64,000 nucleotides of DNA from assembly GCA_029215795.1 (NCBI GenBank), contig JARDYH010000003.1, positions 12,716,001 through 12,780,000 of the forward strand, in the 5' to 3' direction. Below are positions 45,050-56,575 of this stretch, piece after piece. Source of the stretch: Anniella stebbinsi. Lineage: Eukaryota > Chordata > Lepidosauria > Squamata > Anniellidae. Positions within the stretch are counted from its first letter, which is position 1; each line of letters begins with the position of its first letter. The notes beneath the pieces are model-generated. The model did no database searches, had not been told where the DNA came from, and saw nothing but the letters and a program-made list of their open reading frames with translations. The position numbers and the translations under genes are program-made.

Positions 45050-45559
45050 GATAGGGATGGGCAAAATCGCCAAGTTCTTGCTCTGCGCGTGCTTGCCCCA
45101 CTGCAGCTGCCACCTCCCCCATGAGGCAGGCTGCAAGAGCCCCCGCCCTGTGCTTGCAAGGCCGTGGCAAGCACTCGGAAGCCACCCACATCCCCTGCTG
45201 CAATTGGGCATTTCCCCCTTCCGTGCTAATTGTGGCTGCCATTAATGCAAAAAGGGGGAAGTGCACGATTTCCAGAGCCTACAGAAATTGTATGTTTCCC
45301 CCCCTCTCTGCCAATGGGGGCTTCAAAGGCCCCATTGATGCAAGGATAAACCTTTACCCTTGCATTAATAGGGTCTTTAAGTCCCCCATTGGTACAGAGG
45401 GAGACATGCGATTTCCCAAGGCTCTGGAAATTGCACATTTCCCCCTTCCATGCCAATGGTGGCCGCCATTCGTTGGGAAATGTGTAATTGTGGCAGCAGC
45501 TGCAAGTAGCTGCCGAACACTTGCTGAGGCCCTTGTGAGTGCTCGGCAGCAGTACACAC
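45050..45559. repeat. Diverged dispersed repeat, copy 2, left part
   Basis: GATTTCCAGAGCCTACAGAA and CAATGGTGGCCGCCATTCGT alternate in both orientations, as in a palindromic element. It is interrupted by the MITE at 45560 and resumes at 45880. Confidence 0.45.
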
Positions 45560-45879
45560 TAGGCTGACCATATGAAAAGGAGGACAGGGCTCATGAAACT
45601 TTAACTGTTGTAGAGAACAGGGAATTTCAGCCAGGGTCATTTGTATGCAATTAGTTCCTGGTGAAATTCCCTCTTCATCACAACTGTTAAAGTTGCAGGG
45701 GCCCTGCCTTCTTTTGTATATGGTCACTCTAGTATAGTGCCTGCCACTTTACCTGTTGTGATGAAGAGGGAATTTCACCAGGAACTAATTGCATACAAAT
45801 GACACTGGCTGAAATTCCCTTATCTCTACAATTGTTAAAGTTACAGGAGCCCTGTCCTCCTTTTCATATGATCAGCCTA
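45560..45879. mobile_element. Dimeric palindromic MITE, copy 1
   Basis: The element starts TAGGCTGACCATATGAAAAG and ends CTTTTCATATGATCAGCCTA. Flanks GTACACAC and GTACACTC match at 7 of 8 bases, as expected for a hAT-type 8-bp duplication. The body is two inverted units of about 155 bp meeting near 45730 (CACTCTAGTATAGTG), and each unit is itself an imperfect palindrome. It is inserted in an older repeat that continues on both sides. Confidence 0.8.
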
Positions 45880-45945
45880 GTACACTCTCAATGCTGAGGT
45901 ATCCGATTGGGTCTGTGAGGGCTAGATGCATCGTTCTTTGGATCT
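45880..45945. repeat. Diverged dispersed repeat, copy 2, right part
   Basis: CCGATTGGGTCTGTGAGGGC matches CAATTGGGTCCGTGAGGGCC in the copy at 38390, showing that the MITE split this repeat. Confidence 0.45.
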
Positions 45946-46324
45946 TGGTTAATATTCTATGTAATCATTGTATTGGGAAAGTCCCTTTTCAGTTTATGAA
46001 AATTGCTCCCCCATGGGTCATGGTGGGGGGGGGGGGCTGCTATTTTACACACTTGCTATAAATAGCCTTAAACTGTTTCATCTTCTATAGACTCAGCCAT
46101 ATTAATGGTGTTTTTTTTTTATCCATATAGCTTCTTTTAAAAGTTTGGATTATAGACTGAGAGAATCAGTGCTGCTATTTGAAGCAGTTATATGGGGGGG
46201 AAGAAGTGATTAATCTTCGAAAGCAGATAAACCATTTTTTTGTGTTTGTAAAATAACAACAGAGCATTTAGGAGAAGCAATCCACCGCAGGGGGGAAAAA
46301 TCTGTATGCATTCCAGTGAAATTG

Positions 46325-46690
46325 CAACAGGGAGGTGCCACCTTAGCCCAGTCAGTGGAGAAACATCTCCATTCTCCATCAACAGGAGAAACGCACTTGG
46401 CCTGTACAACAGAGAGGCACATCTCTCTCGTGGCACCCTGGCTTTGGAATGCCCCTCCTAGGAAGCCATGCCAGGCGCTGGCACTGTATTCCTTTCAGTG
46501 CCAGCTTAATAACGTTTAAAATATGGTATTGTCTGCTGGTTGTATAATTTTTATTCCTCTCAATATCTATGTCATTTTAATATTTTCTTGTTTTTTTTTT
46601 AAAAAATGCATAATTGCCCTAAAATGTATTTTTAGATGAAGTTGCACTTTATACAGTCTTAAAATAAGAATAAATAAAATAAAATAGTAT
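46325..46690 (+). pseudogene. LINE C-terminal fragment and 3' UTR
   Basis: The stretch around 46380-46510 translates to TTERHISLVAPWLWNAPPRK, matching the VAPxLWNxLP motif at the end of L2-clade ORF2. It is followed by a T-rich 3' UTR and an AATAAATAAA-like tail near 46670. 5'-truncated. Confidence 0.6.
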
Positions 46691-46727
46691 TTAAATTATT
46701 ATTAATATAAGATGTTTATCCCCTTTC

Positions 46728-46730
<3 letters not shown>

Positions 46731-46759
<29 letters not shown>
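46731..46759. repeat. (TG)n microsatellite
   Basis: 14 TG units. Confidence 0.95.
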
Positions 46760-46762
<3 letters not shown>

Positions 46763-47200
46763 ACAGATACACCTACACACAAGCACACATACACACCCTT
46801 CCTACAACCCATCTTTCCTTCCTTAAGGTATGCTGCCTTTAACAAGTTATTTAAATATCTTATTATCACAAGCTTGGATATTAGAAGTGAGGACCAATTA
46901 ATTCCATTACCCACCAAACTTGGTATTCCATTAAATAATAAAAAAAATGCAATCCTATTCCGAAGCTAGATACTGCTTCTGCGCTTTGTAATCTTACTTC
47001 CAAGTAAACACTGGGCTAATGTCCCTTCCTATCTCTGTAAAGCTTATGGGGTTCTGCTGAGCAAAATAAATAAATAAACAAATAGCCAGCAGTGAAAATG
47101 TTCAGCATCCCTCCCTTTCCCTCTTCCAGTCTTCTGTCTGCAATGCTTGCCTCCTAAGGTTGTTTTCTATTTTAAATGAAGTCAGGACAGTATTAGATGC

Positions 47201-47505
47201 AGGCCCGGCCCTACCATTAGGCAGAAAGTGAAGTGACCACCTCAAGCAGGAGATGCTGGAAGGCAGAGGTGACAGACTCCAAGCCATTCTGGCAGGTTCC
47301 CCTCTCTTAGCGGACATAGCTGTGTATGGCACACACCCTCCCTGGACAAACTAGCCTGCTGCCTCAGGTGTGGTGGAGGACACTACCCCATCCCGTGTTG
47401 AAGTAAGATTAATCTGCCATTCCAGCTGGTTCATGTACATGGAAAGGGGAGAGGGCACCATCTTATTTTTTGCCTCAGGCAGCAAAATGTCTTGGGCTGG
47501 CCTGG
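47201..47505. mobile_element. MITE with AGGCAGCTGCCTC ends, copy 2
   Basis: Left end AGGCCCGGCCCTACCATTAG; right end CAGCAAAATGTCTTGGGCTG ending in GCCTGG. Same family as 3449-3671 with a better preserved outer end. Confidence 0.62.
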
Positions 47506-47509
47506 TTAA

Positions 47510-48430
47510 ATGGAACTTCATGTAACATCTAGTTTGGCCTTTGAGCTCTCAGGGGTTTGAAGGCTACTGAGGATTCCACTTGGTCTTCAAGTCAAAGCTG
47601 CAGTACACCATCTGGCCTGATGCAGTGCTGGTGCTGCAGTGCTACAGAGGTCAGGACAGCAATTTTCTCTCCTCACAAGCAGTCTGGGTGCCATGCCTTG
47701 GGCCCCAATCCAAATTTCCTGGTTCAACCCCCCCCCCCCCCCCCAGCACCTTACAGTAGCAAACCAGCATTGCTCAACCCCTGGGTCTGAGAAGGTTAAA
47801 AGTAACCTAGCTTGAGCAAAGAGTGACTAAAGTTTATTCCATATATACAGCAATGTCCTTTAAGCACATCAGATGTGTCTCAAAGCACCAGCCTCTCAAA
47901 GACACTACAGAAGAACACCGAAAGCAAATTAGTAAGCTATTGAATGAAGGGAATGGGGGGATGGAGATGGAGAGAGAGAGAGAGAGAGAGAGAGGAGGCG
48001 ATTAAATTCCACTTGCTGAGCATAAGTGTTGTGAACACTCTTCCCTACAAGTGTAGGGCATGTTCCACATGCTCGAGACATCTAATACTTCAAGGTGGAT
48101 TTTCTCCACACCACAAGGCAAGGCATGCGGTTCACTCGGTAACTCTAGATGACAATTTAATGCAGGCCAGGCGAGTTTACAGTGCCACTAATTCTTGCAA
48201 CAGCATAAATGACGCTCTTGTTGCAGGTTGCTAATCTCGGAATTCTTATTAAAAATGGATGATTACATGTACTCGTAAACAGCCGAGGCTTCGGGTATTG
48301 ATTTACGCAGCGATCAAGGCCCGCTCCTGACGTCCTCTTACAAGCTCTTCATCAAGAGGAAAGGGCGAAAACGTAAGTGAGATAAAGATGGTAGGTTGAC
48401 CAGCTCCCCTTTCCCAATCTCCCTCCTTTC
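47510..48430. other. SOX5 5' flank with possible conserved block
   Basis: 48120-48370 is non-repetitive, even in composition and contains homeodomain-like TAAT and ATTA words (GACAATTTAATGCAGG, CTTATTAAAAATGG). It looks like conserved non-coding DNA, but this is only an impression. Confidence 0.3.
47971..47994. repeat. (AG)n microsatellite
   Basis: 12 AG units. Confidence 0.93.
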
Positions 48431-48549
48431 CATGTTGCATTTCTATGATAGGCGTGGAGGAGTGGAGGCTTCAATACAAGGCTGTTGTGAGCACTAGAAA
48501 ACATTGTGCCTGCAAACCTTTGAATAGAGAGCCCTGTATTTCAAATGAG

Positions 48550-48960
48550 GTTTGGATTAGGGCTATCAGAGGAATCTGCCTGGGGGGTGACCCCCCCCCC
48601 CGAACTTCGGTTTATCTTCTGCTAGCTGGCCCAACTCATCCTGCCGCAAGTCAGGCCAGCTAGCAGATTTCTGTCGTTTTTTAATTTGTGCAAATTATGT
48701 CCACTTGATGCGAATTATCGATGTGATTTGTGCAAATAACTCAAATTTGCACAAATTGTAGCTATAACCCATGCAAATTGTGGCCAACATGCACAAATCA
48801 TATGCAAAAAGTCCCTGGAGTTCAGGGAAAAAAACCACGGCTTGAAACACAAATGCAAATTGAGTCGGGCATGTGTTGGAATTCTGGTGAGCCTCGAATG
48901 GACCAGATTTCCCAGAGACAGACATCTGTAGTTTGGAGGAGCTTCATCGTGCAGATGACC
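48550..48960. repeat. Dispersed repeat with TTGTGCAAATT motifs, copy 3
   Basis: GGGCTATCAGAGGAATCTGC, AATTTGTGCAAATTATGTCC, CAAATTTGCACAAATTGTAG and AATGCAAATTGAGTCGGGCA follow the same order as copies 2 and 4. Confidence 0.58.
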
Positions 48961-49089
48961 ATTTGCACTCAAGGTTGACCTGATTGAATTAAGATAGGAA
49001 TGTAGGACCTCTTTCAGCCCAAGGACCAAATTCAATCTCAAAAAGGCTCTCTAGGGCCAAAGATCATGGCTGTCTGGGGAATCAGGGAG

Positions 49090-49660
49090 GACCACGGTGT
49101 CAGGATCAGGCCTGGTCTCCCTGGTGTGTATTCTGAATTTGACTTGGAGCCTGAAGAAGAAGAAGACCACCCAAGGCAGGAAGTGGGGGGAGGAAATTCT
49201 CCAAGACTCTCCGGGAGTCAAGGAGGAATCTTCCCAGGAGCTTATCAGACAAGAGGCCCAGGCTCAGAGATCATCCTCCCCGTCCCTGGGAACTCAGCCT
49301 TTGTCAGAGGGGGAGGGAGCATCATAATTGACAGATCCCAGAGTCCACCATAAGGTCAAGCATGCAGAACCTGAAAGTAGGTGGGAGGCGGTTCGCTATG
49401 TTATCCACTTCCCAGAGGTTACAACTTGAAGACCCTCCCTTAAGGAGGGGTTCAGTAAAACCCTGTCAGGCACTGCGGGAAACTGTCCATTTAGTTGACA
49501 GGCCTTGCTTTATTAGGCTAATTAAGCTTAGAGGACAGCTCCTAGCATTCACACTTTCTTCAGGTGAGAAGAGATGTCTATTTACTGAACAGGGTCTCAG
49601 AACCCAGGGGAGGGGACCCCATTACCTCCCATATGATTCCACCCCAACATGAGAGTGGGC
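49090..49660. repeat. Unclassified retroelement-like stretch
   Basis: GC-moderate sequence with GAGCCTGAAGAAGAAGAAGA and an acidic frame (DLEPEEEEDHPRQE). It looks like part of a dispersed retroelement rather than a host exon, because no splice sites frame it and stops follow. Identity unknown. Confidence 0.3.
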
Positions 49661-49669
49661 TGAACTACC

Positions 49670-50390
49670 AAAGGAAGATGAGGGGGACAACAATAATGGC
49701 AGCGCTTCTCTGAATTGCTCACAATGCCCTCGAGCACTTCACTCATTATCATCTCTCTGGAAGATATTCATCTCCTTTTTTTAAAAAAGAAAATATAATG
49801 ATAGATGCATCCAGTTTGGCCCTAATCCAGCATCATCAAAGGTTACACTGAATTGTTGTATTTTGGGAATGATGGTCAGAGAGGTCCCAAAATAGAATGG
49901 CAAACAGCACAAATATTGCTTACAAAAACATAACAAAACTAAGATCAGGGATCACGCACTAGATACAAAACCAGAGGTCACACATTACGTTCGAAGAACA
50001 ACATCAAAATTATCAGTATATAAGAGATGGTTCTGTTGAATCGGTTGATCAACAATGCATTGCTAAACGAATCTCATTGTCAGCGCACACTCGGAGAGAG
50101 CACATGTGCAGAGAAAGGGCATGAAGACATTTTTGCTGATTGATGAACAGTGGTGGATGTTATGATCGTTTGGATGTTCAATCCAGAATGAGAGGAGCAC
50201 TCACTGAAGGCATAGCATGGAATTAAGGCTAACGTATGAGTGAGGCTGACGGTGAAATTTCACGATGAATTTCGTGATTCCCACTCTGGTAAAACAGCCC
50301 ACCAATTTTGAGGAAGGCAAAACAGAATTGTAATAAGACAAGCAAGATTTCTTAAGCTTCAGTGTTCATTGGGACACCTAACTATGCTCA
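49670..50390. other. Unassigned stretch
   Basis: No repeat family or gene recognised. An inverted motif GTGAAATTTCACGATGAATT with TTTCGTGATTCCCAC occurs near 50250. Confidence 0.3.
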
Positions 50391-50394
50391 CATA

Positions 50395-50830
50395 ACATAT
50401 GCATTAAAAGAACTGCAGTGGCTGCTGATTAGCAACCAAGCCACATAAAGGTTATGTTATAAAGCCCTAAACAACCTGCGACCAGGATACCTAGCAGACC
50501 ACCTTTCCTTATACCTATCCAGGTGCAACGCCCTGGTGGTGGGTATGCTCTGTAGCAGCACCCACCCTTTGGAAAACCCTCCCTCATGTAGTTTGGGAGG
50601 CAGAAAATGTGACATCTTTTAAACATTTCCTGAAAACACACTTGTTCACCCAGGCTTTCCCTGGGCCATAAGTAAATTAATTATGCCACTCCATTTTACA
50701 GCTCCTTGATTTGTTTTTACTGTAGTTGGAAGTGTTTTTAATGTTGTGCTTTAATGTGGTGTTTTTAATATTGCATGTTGATATTATGAACCACTGAGAG
50801 ATGTTATTTTCAGCAGTATATCAATGCCAA
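50395..50830 (+). pseudogene. L2-clade LINE C-terminal remnant and 3' end
   Basis: Diverged coding sequence resembling LKELQWLLISNQ, CYKALNNLRPGYLADHLSLY and a frameshifted end with FKHFLKTHLFTQAFPG is readable across frames from about 50405 to 50670. It is followed by a T-rich 3' UTR and a tail of ATC triplets. Old and broken. Confidence 0.7.
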
Positions 50831-50985
50831 TCATCATCATCATCTATCTTTCTTGTAAAGCAGCAATGGTCAAAACTTATACCTTCACAGAAGCCTTTCC
50901 ACATCAACTTGTCTGCCAAGGAAACCTACACAGTGAAAAGGATCCTGAGTCACATTTTAGCAGCCACAGTAAGTTCACACCAATG

Positions 50986-51304
50986 TAGGGTGACCATATG
51001 AAACGGAGGACAGGGCTCCTGTATCTTTAACAGTTGCATAGAAAAGGGAATTTCAGCAGGTGCCATTTGTATGCATGCAGCACCTGGTGAAATTCCCTCT
51101 TGATCACAGCAGTTAAAGCTGCAGGACCTTTGCCTTGTTCTGTATCTGGTCAAGAGGGCAGGGCTCCTGCAGCTTTAACTGTTATGATGAAGAGGGAATT
51201 TCACCAGGTTCTGTAGGCATACAAATGACACCTGCTGAAATGCCCTTTTCTAGGCAATTCTAAAGATACAAGAGCCCTGTCCTCCTTTTTATATGGTCAC
51301 CCTA
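50986..51304. mobile_element. Dimeric palindromic MITE, copy 2
   Basis: Ends TAGGGTGACCATATGAAACG and TTTTTATATGGTCACCCTA; the 7-bp string ACCAATG is found next to both ends. The internal order is the same as in copy 1, with units meeting near 51150, but with more substitutions, so this copy is probably older. Confidence 0.78.
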
Positions 51305-51659
51305 CGACCAATGACACATCTGGCATTTTGGACCTATAAGTAGACACACATCAACAGAAAATGGAACACTTGCCTGTGGACAAGTTGTTTTTTGGGGAAA
51401 CTTGTCTGTTGTTACTACACTTTTCATTGAAGAACCCCTAAAGTTCCCTGGAACAGGTTCCCAGAGGGCTTGTGTTATGCAGTGGCTATATAAATACAAT
51501 AATAAATTAATAAAGAAAAATGAAGTTTAAAAGCCACTTTAAACATCAGTAGTCTCATGATATTTTAATCATATACTCCAGAACATCTTTATTTTAATGA
51601 TATTTAAAGAATTTCACAGGAGAAACACACCTGTGTGCTAATGGTTCTTTATTCATCCT

Positions 51660-51979
51660 TAGGCTGACCATATGAAAAGGAGGACAGGGCTCATGTAACT
51701 TTAACAGTTGTAGAGAAAAGGGAATTTCAGCCGGTGTCATTTGTATGCAATTAGTTCCTGGTGAAATTCCCTCTTCATCACAACAGTTAAAGTTGCAGGG
51801 GCCCTGCCTTCTTTTGTATATGATCACTCTAGTATAGTGCCTGCAACTTTAACTGGTATGATGAAGAGGGAATTTCACCAGGAACTAATTGCATACAAAT
51901 GACACTGGCTGAAATTCCCTTTTCTCTACAACTGTTAAAGTTACATGAGCCCTGACCTGGATTTTTTCTGGTCACCCTA
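51660..51979. mobile_element. Dimeric palindromic MITE, copy 3
   Basis: Very similar to copy 1, including the central CACTCTAGTATAGTG. The left end is TAGGCTGACCATATG and the right end is diverged (TTTCTGGTCACCCTA). No clear target duplication is seen. Confidence 0.76.
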
Positions 51980-51984
51980 ATCTA

Positions 51985-52755
51985 TATAATATGACCACTT
52001 TGAGGTCCAAAGTGCTTTTGCCCATTCTTGCAGTCTGGAAAGGTATTTGACAGAAGGTTGTTTGAATCCTATTGACGTCCAACATGAGGGGCTAGAAATT
52101 TGAAGGGCAAGGAAGGAAAGTTTGATTAAAAGAACATCGAAGCAATATGGTTAGTGTCAAGGTACTCAGAACATCCTTATTATTATTTTTTTATCATAAC
52201 CAGACTTTTCTAGAATCAGATTGCCCTCGGTTTCTAACCAGAGGTATCAGGAGGACTCTACTAATAATCAAAACACGTGAATTAAAGAGTCAGATTTGTG
52301 AATAAGTCAGAGGCAGGATAAATTTGTCAACTGTTTTCAGACATAGCAAGTGGATGCGATTTGCTGTGCGGCCAGAGCACAAATCCCCAGGAGGAAACAA
52401 TCTGGAATCAGTGAAGAGGTTGTATTCTTTTATGACAGCAGCAACCATTTCAATATCCATCTTGGAAATAACCCATTTGTTTTAAGTGCACCAGGCCCAA
52501 GCTAAAAGTAGTAGATTTACTCCCTTGATAACAGAGTTCTTTCTTCCTTTCTTTTTTTCTCAAGCAAAACTGCCAAGAAGGTAAATACTGTCAGATCAGA
52601 CAGGGTTCCAACTGCGAAGTGACAGCTTCATCTCAGTATGTCAACACACCAAGTATTTCTCCTAGATACCTCTGAGGATCAGACTCAATGCTTCTCTCCC
52701 TGCACACTCCAAGACTCCAGTAGCCGGAGCATACTTGATCACCCTGTTTACTAAA
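51985..52755. other. SOX5 5' flank, no gene seen
   Basis: Unique sequence. 52230-52480 is complex and non-repetitive and could be a regulatory element. Confidence 0.3.
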
Positions 52756-52758
52756 TTA

Positions 52759-52807
52759 ACACACACACACATGCACACATGCACACAGACACACACACAC
52801 ACACACA
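52759..52807. repeat. (CA)n microsatellite, interrupted
   Basis: CA runs with ATG and GCA interruptions, next to the MITE at 52810. Confidence 0.93.
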
Positions 52808-52809
52808 GA

Positions 52810-53036
52810 GGCTCAATTCGGACGACACAATAAACAACTGGTGTGGATAAAACAATCGTCAGTTGTTTTGACTATTGTGTCATCCGAATGCTGCCATAGT
52901 CAACTCAGCGCTGATCCTCATCCACACCACAGTTGATTATTTATTACCATGTTGTGTGGGGAGTGCCCCCTAGGGTTAGCGTGAGGGTTAGGGTTAGTCA
53001 ACCCACCATTGACTATTGTGTCGTCCGAATTGAGCC
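52810..53036. mobile_element. MITE with GGCTCAATTCGGACGACAC inverted repeats
   Basis: Long terminal inverted repeats GGCTCAATTCGGACGACACA and TGTGTCGTCCGAATTGAGCC enclose 227 bp, with a second inverted pair around ACTGGTGTGGAT / ATCCACACCA. It sits between a (CA)n and an (AG)n microsatellite, which hides any target duplication. Confidence 0.75.

Positions 53037-53062
<26 letters not shown>
53037..53062. repeat. (AG)n microsatellite
   Basis: 13 AG units starting right at the end of the MITE at 52810-53036. Confidence 0.95.
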
Positions 53063-53068
<6 letters not shown>

Positions 53069-53424
53069 TGTTCCTCAGAGAAAATGGGAGAGCGAAAAGA
53101 AACAGCATGGAATGAGGGCATAAGAAGAGATTGGGGGAAAAAATCAGGAAAGAAGAGTTCCACCCTCAAAGATGACATACAAATAATATTAAAGATGGTT
53201 AAAACCAACTGTGACATTTGATGAGGGTAGCTTCCCTTCCCCCCCCCCCCCCCCGCCTCAGACCACACTTGTTTACTTCAGGAGCACCTATATCGCTAGT
53301 TATTCTGAGGTAAAAACAAAACAGCCATAACAAGTGCTTAAGAGTGCAGCGCTTTTGGCAATTTCATCTAAAAATATATGCAAGGGCAGGTCTTTGAATC
53401 CCGCTCTCCTCCCACCTCCCCGCA

Positions 53425-53550
53425 CATAACGCACACGTTGAAACTGTTTTGAAAACCGTATATGGAGTGTGTGCTGGGCCCCAACAGTTGTCACTACTGT
53501 TATAAACCGTTTTAAACCGTTTCAAAGCAGTAGTGTAGATAGGCTCCAAA
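53425..53550. mobile_element. Partial copy of the 8170 MITE family
   Basis: GGAGTGTGTGCTGGGCCCCA, CAACAGTTGTCACTACTGTT and AGCAGTAGTGTAGAT are shared with 8170-8392. Only about half of the palindrome is present. Confidence 0.6.
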
Positions 53551-53742
53551 ACTGCCCAGAACATTAAGACACTAATAAAAATCAGCATAAATATGGCAAA
53601 ACGTCTGCTGTGATTAAAACAACCACAGGCCTTTCTAAAGAAAATGGGGCTTTAACTGTCTTTCAAATAGCCCCAGAGACATACACACCTGGACTTCTGT
53701 GGGTCAGGAATTCCACAGAGTCTATTCCATAGAGGCAGTGCC

Positions 53743-53767
53743 ATGAGAGAGAGAGAGAGAGAGAGAA
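53743..53767. repeat. (AG)n microsatellite
   Basis: 12 GA units. Confidence 0.92.
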
Positions 53768-53884
53768 CTACATTTTAATAAATGGATATTAATGTAACAA
53801 ACCTGACAACTACAGAAACAGGCTAGGTCAGTTGCTTTAGGCCTGCAGGCTAAAATATTTCCCTCAGCTACTTGGGGACAGGGT

Positions 53885-54305
53885 TGTTGGAGGAATCCAT
53901 TTGGGGTGGAGCTTGACAAGCTTTCTTTGATTCAGCCCCTGGACTCTGGTCCACTTTCCACTGCAGAACCTTACTTGGTCTGCAGTGAATCGGGCCATTG
54001 GTGGATTGCCTTTATTTTTAATTTATACAAATCACGGATGAAATTTGCACAAATCTGCATAATTTATACAATTTTAGCTGCAATGTGTGTGAATTTTACA
54101 AATTTGCACAAAATTTGGCAGACATTTGTGCAAATCTATTTGTGCAAAACGTGGCTCGGCGGAAAAACAAATATGCAAAAAGTTTCCACATTTTTTGGGG
54201 CAAAGTCACAGGTTAGCCTAGAAATGCAAACCGAATTGGGCACGAGGCAGAACTGTCAAGCCAAAAAAGAAATGTATGTGCCAGCGATGGGTATCCCTAC
54301 TCAAG
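53885..54305. repeat. Dispersed repeat with TTGTGCAAATT motifs, copy 4
   Basis: TTGGAGGAATCCATTTGGGG, GAAATTTGCACAAATCTGCA, TTGTGCAAATCTATTTGTGC, AGAAATGCAAACCGAATTGG and GATGGGTATCCCTACTC. The right end resembles a CATCCCTA-type terminus, so this may be a hAT MITE. Confidence 0.58.
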
Positions 54306-54538
54306 GAATTATAGGGGTGCCTCTCATATGACTTTTCCTGACATGGATTCTTAAGACATTGACCAGAAGATGTTCTCCTTTGTAATTTGTTGATAGTCAG
54401 ATGGGTATCTCAGGTTTGCAGATAACAAGGACAGCTCTTAAGAACACCTGAAAGGAGCTACTATTGTAGCATTACCCCACATGAAGAAAGATCTGAGAGG
54501 AATTAACAAAGAAATTACATGGTCATTCTTATTGTGTG

Positions 54539-54936
54539 TAGGGATGTCAGAGAATCCACAACCAAACCAAATGAGTTCAGACTTTAATATATCTGACCTG
54601 TGGATTCCATAGCAGACTGGATTTTCCCTGTCAGGTAGAGTTTGCAGACTTACAGATCATTTCCCAAACCTTCATAAACTTTGTGCAAATTTCATTATAA
54701 AAATACACAAAATGTTTTTTTTTTTAAAAAAACAGCCAAAATGTGCATTTCCTCCATTGGCTGAAGCATAAAAATGCACATTTTAGGGGAGTTTGTGCAT
54801 TTTCACAAATTCACACATGTGCAGATTTGAAATATTAAAAAATCCGATTCTGGTGATGGGTGATGACAGAATGAAAAGTGTCTGACAATCCATGAAATAC
54901 AGATGGAATGGATTTCACACAATCCATACATCTCTA
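54539..54936. mobile_element. hAT-like MITE with TAGGGATGT / ACATCTCTA ends
   Basis: 398 bp bounded by TAGGGATGTCAGAGAATCCA and GGATTTCACACAATCCATAC plus ATCTCTA. Flanks ATTGTGTG and ATTGTAAG match at 6 of 8 positions, consistent with an aged 8-bp duplication. The interior is AT-rich with GTGCATTT motifs. Confidence 0.6.
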
Positions 54937-54999
54937 ATTGTAAGTAACCAGCTACTGTTAGGACCAGATATATTGTCTTAGTGAGGGAAGGGTATTTAT

Positions 55000-56300
55000 G
55001 AGCTTTAGTACACAGAGCTGTTAATTGATTGCTAATATGTTGTATCTTCTTTTGCTTTGTCTTAGAACTGAGCCCCAAACATTACACAAGGAGTTGGTTT
55101 CTTTCCCACTTCTCCACTACATAACCTCTAGGTGGCACTGCGGTATAGCAGAATAGTGCAAATACACAAGAGGAAATCATGCTTTCTTTCACTTTCATAA
55201 TTAAATGCCGTATTTTCCCTGCTCTAAAAAAAAAAAAAAAATCACCCAAAGTGCTGCTTAGTCATGGAAGCTATATTGGACAGTCACTACATCATCTAAA
55301 GAATCTGTAAACAACCATGAGTAGGGAATAATGAGCACAGAAAAAAATGCTCTGTGTAGAAAAGCCCTAAATCTATTTCTATCTTGTGTTTGGTGCTAGT
55401 TCTTTAATGTAACTCTCAGCTGCTAGAAAATTTCTCTCTACTGCTAGAATATTGAGGGATTATACAGGGAGTTCCTCAAATCTGTAAGTAAATCTTTTTG
55501 GTTTTCACGTATACCTGAAGCCATACATTCAGACAGAGATTGTTAGAGGGCCCACTGGTGGTCTCCCTCACTGTCCTCAGGGCACAGATAATGGCCAGTT
55601 CATTCCCTCACTCAGACCACCCTCTCCAGACACTCTGGAATTTACTTAAAATTCCTAGCTGGCTGGAGTTTTAGTTTGGAGAGGGAGGATTGGGTGGAGG
55701 TACTATGATTGATGTGCAAACTGAAGAGGCAACAATACTTCAGGATTATGCCTTAATATTTGCTCTTTGGTAACCTTAGGATGCTGTTGCGAATGTTGGC
55801 ATCTGTAAATATGGGGCCTTAAAATGTGCTGCCACTCTCTTCTCTGAAAAGCCTTCTCCACAGGGCAAGAGAGGAAATGCTGTCAATCAATTGTCAACTG
55901 CAGTAGATTGTCCCTGAAGGAAGCACTGTACAAGGCCTGATGCTCTCTCCACAACCATCATTTGCTCCAAGCTCTGGGCTCTTTTCAAAAAGCTCTGGCT
56001 CAGGCTCCAGCCTTCTAGGGCTTTGCCTTTTTTGTTAAATCCATAGCCTCCAACAGTCAATCCTTGTTAACTCACCAACCCTCCCCAGGAGTGTGCATGC
56101 TTGGAGAAATGAAAGAAATCATTTTAATACTTCCACCTGTAGCTAGAGGTGCTTTCATGAGCTACAATGAGATGGTGGGGGGTACTTGTGTTCATTTTTG
56201 GTCAAGAACATGCACAAATCCACTGAGTTAAAGCAATAATAAAAAAGCGAAAGCCTTCAAAAGTATTATAGATACGGAGAAGCTCGAAGGATCAGAAGCC
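55000..56300. other. Unassigned stretch
   Basis: No transposon ends or coding homology recognised. Contains an A run at 55227 and moderately GC-rich unique DNA at 55550-56050. Confidence 0.35.
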
Positions 56301-56307
56301 ATTGGGG

Positions 56308-56331
56308 TTTGTTTGTTTGTTTGTTTGTTTG
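56308..56331. repeat. (GTTT)n microsatellite
   Basis: Six GTTT units. Confidence 0.92.
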
Positions 56332-56575
56332 AGATCCTAGGGGACACACTGCTATTTTATTGCTCTGTGTTTAGGCTCCTAGTTTGATGGACAAAATGTC
56401 CAGAACAATTGGACCACAAAGTGATATATATCCCTAAAGAACAAAACATATGCACACATGCGCACATACACATCTGTATACCCTGCAGTATTTCCACAGT
56501 AGTGAACTGAGATCTTTCAGTGTGTTTTCCTATCAAAAATCCTAGGCCATTGTAGATGTAACCCTGCCCTGGCGG

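Noticed and set aside
49066..49353. Acidic 95-codon frame as a host exon
   Set aside because: No flanking splice sites or known domain; the style fits a dispersed retroelement. Kept only as an unclassified repeat.
52973..52998. Interstitial telomere repeat
   Set aside because: Only about two TTAGGG-like units occur, within the MITE at 52810-53036. Too short for a telomeric relic.
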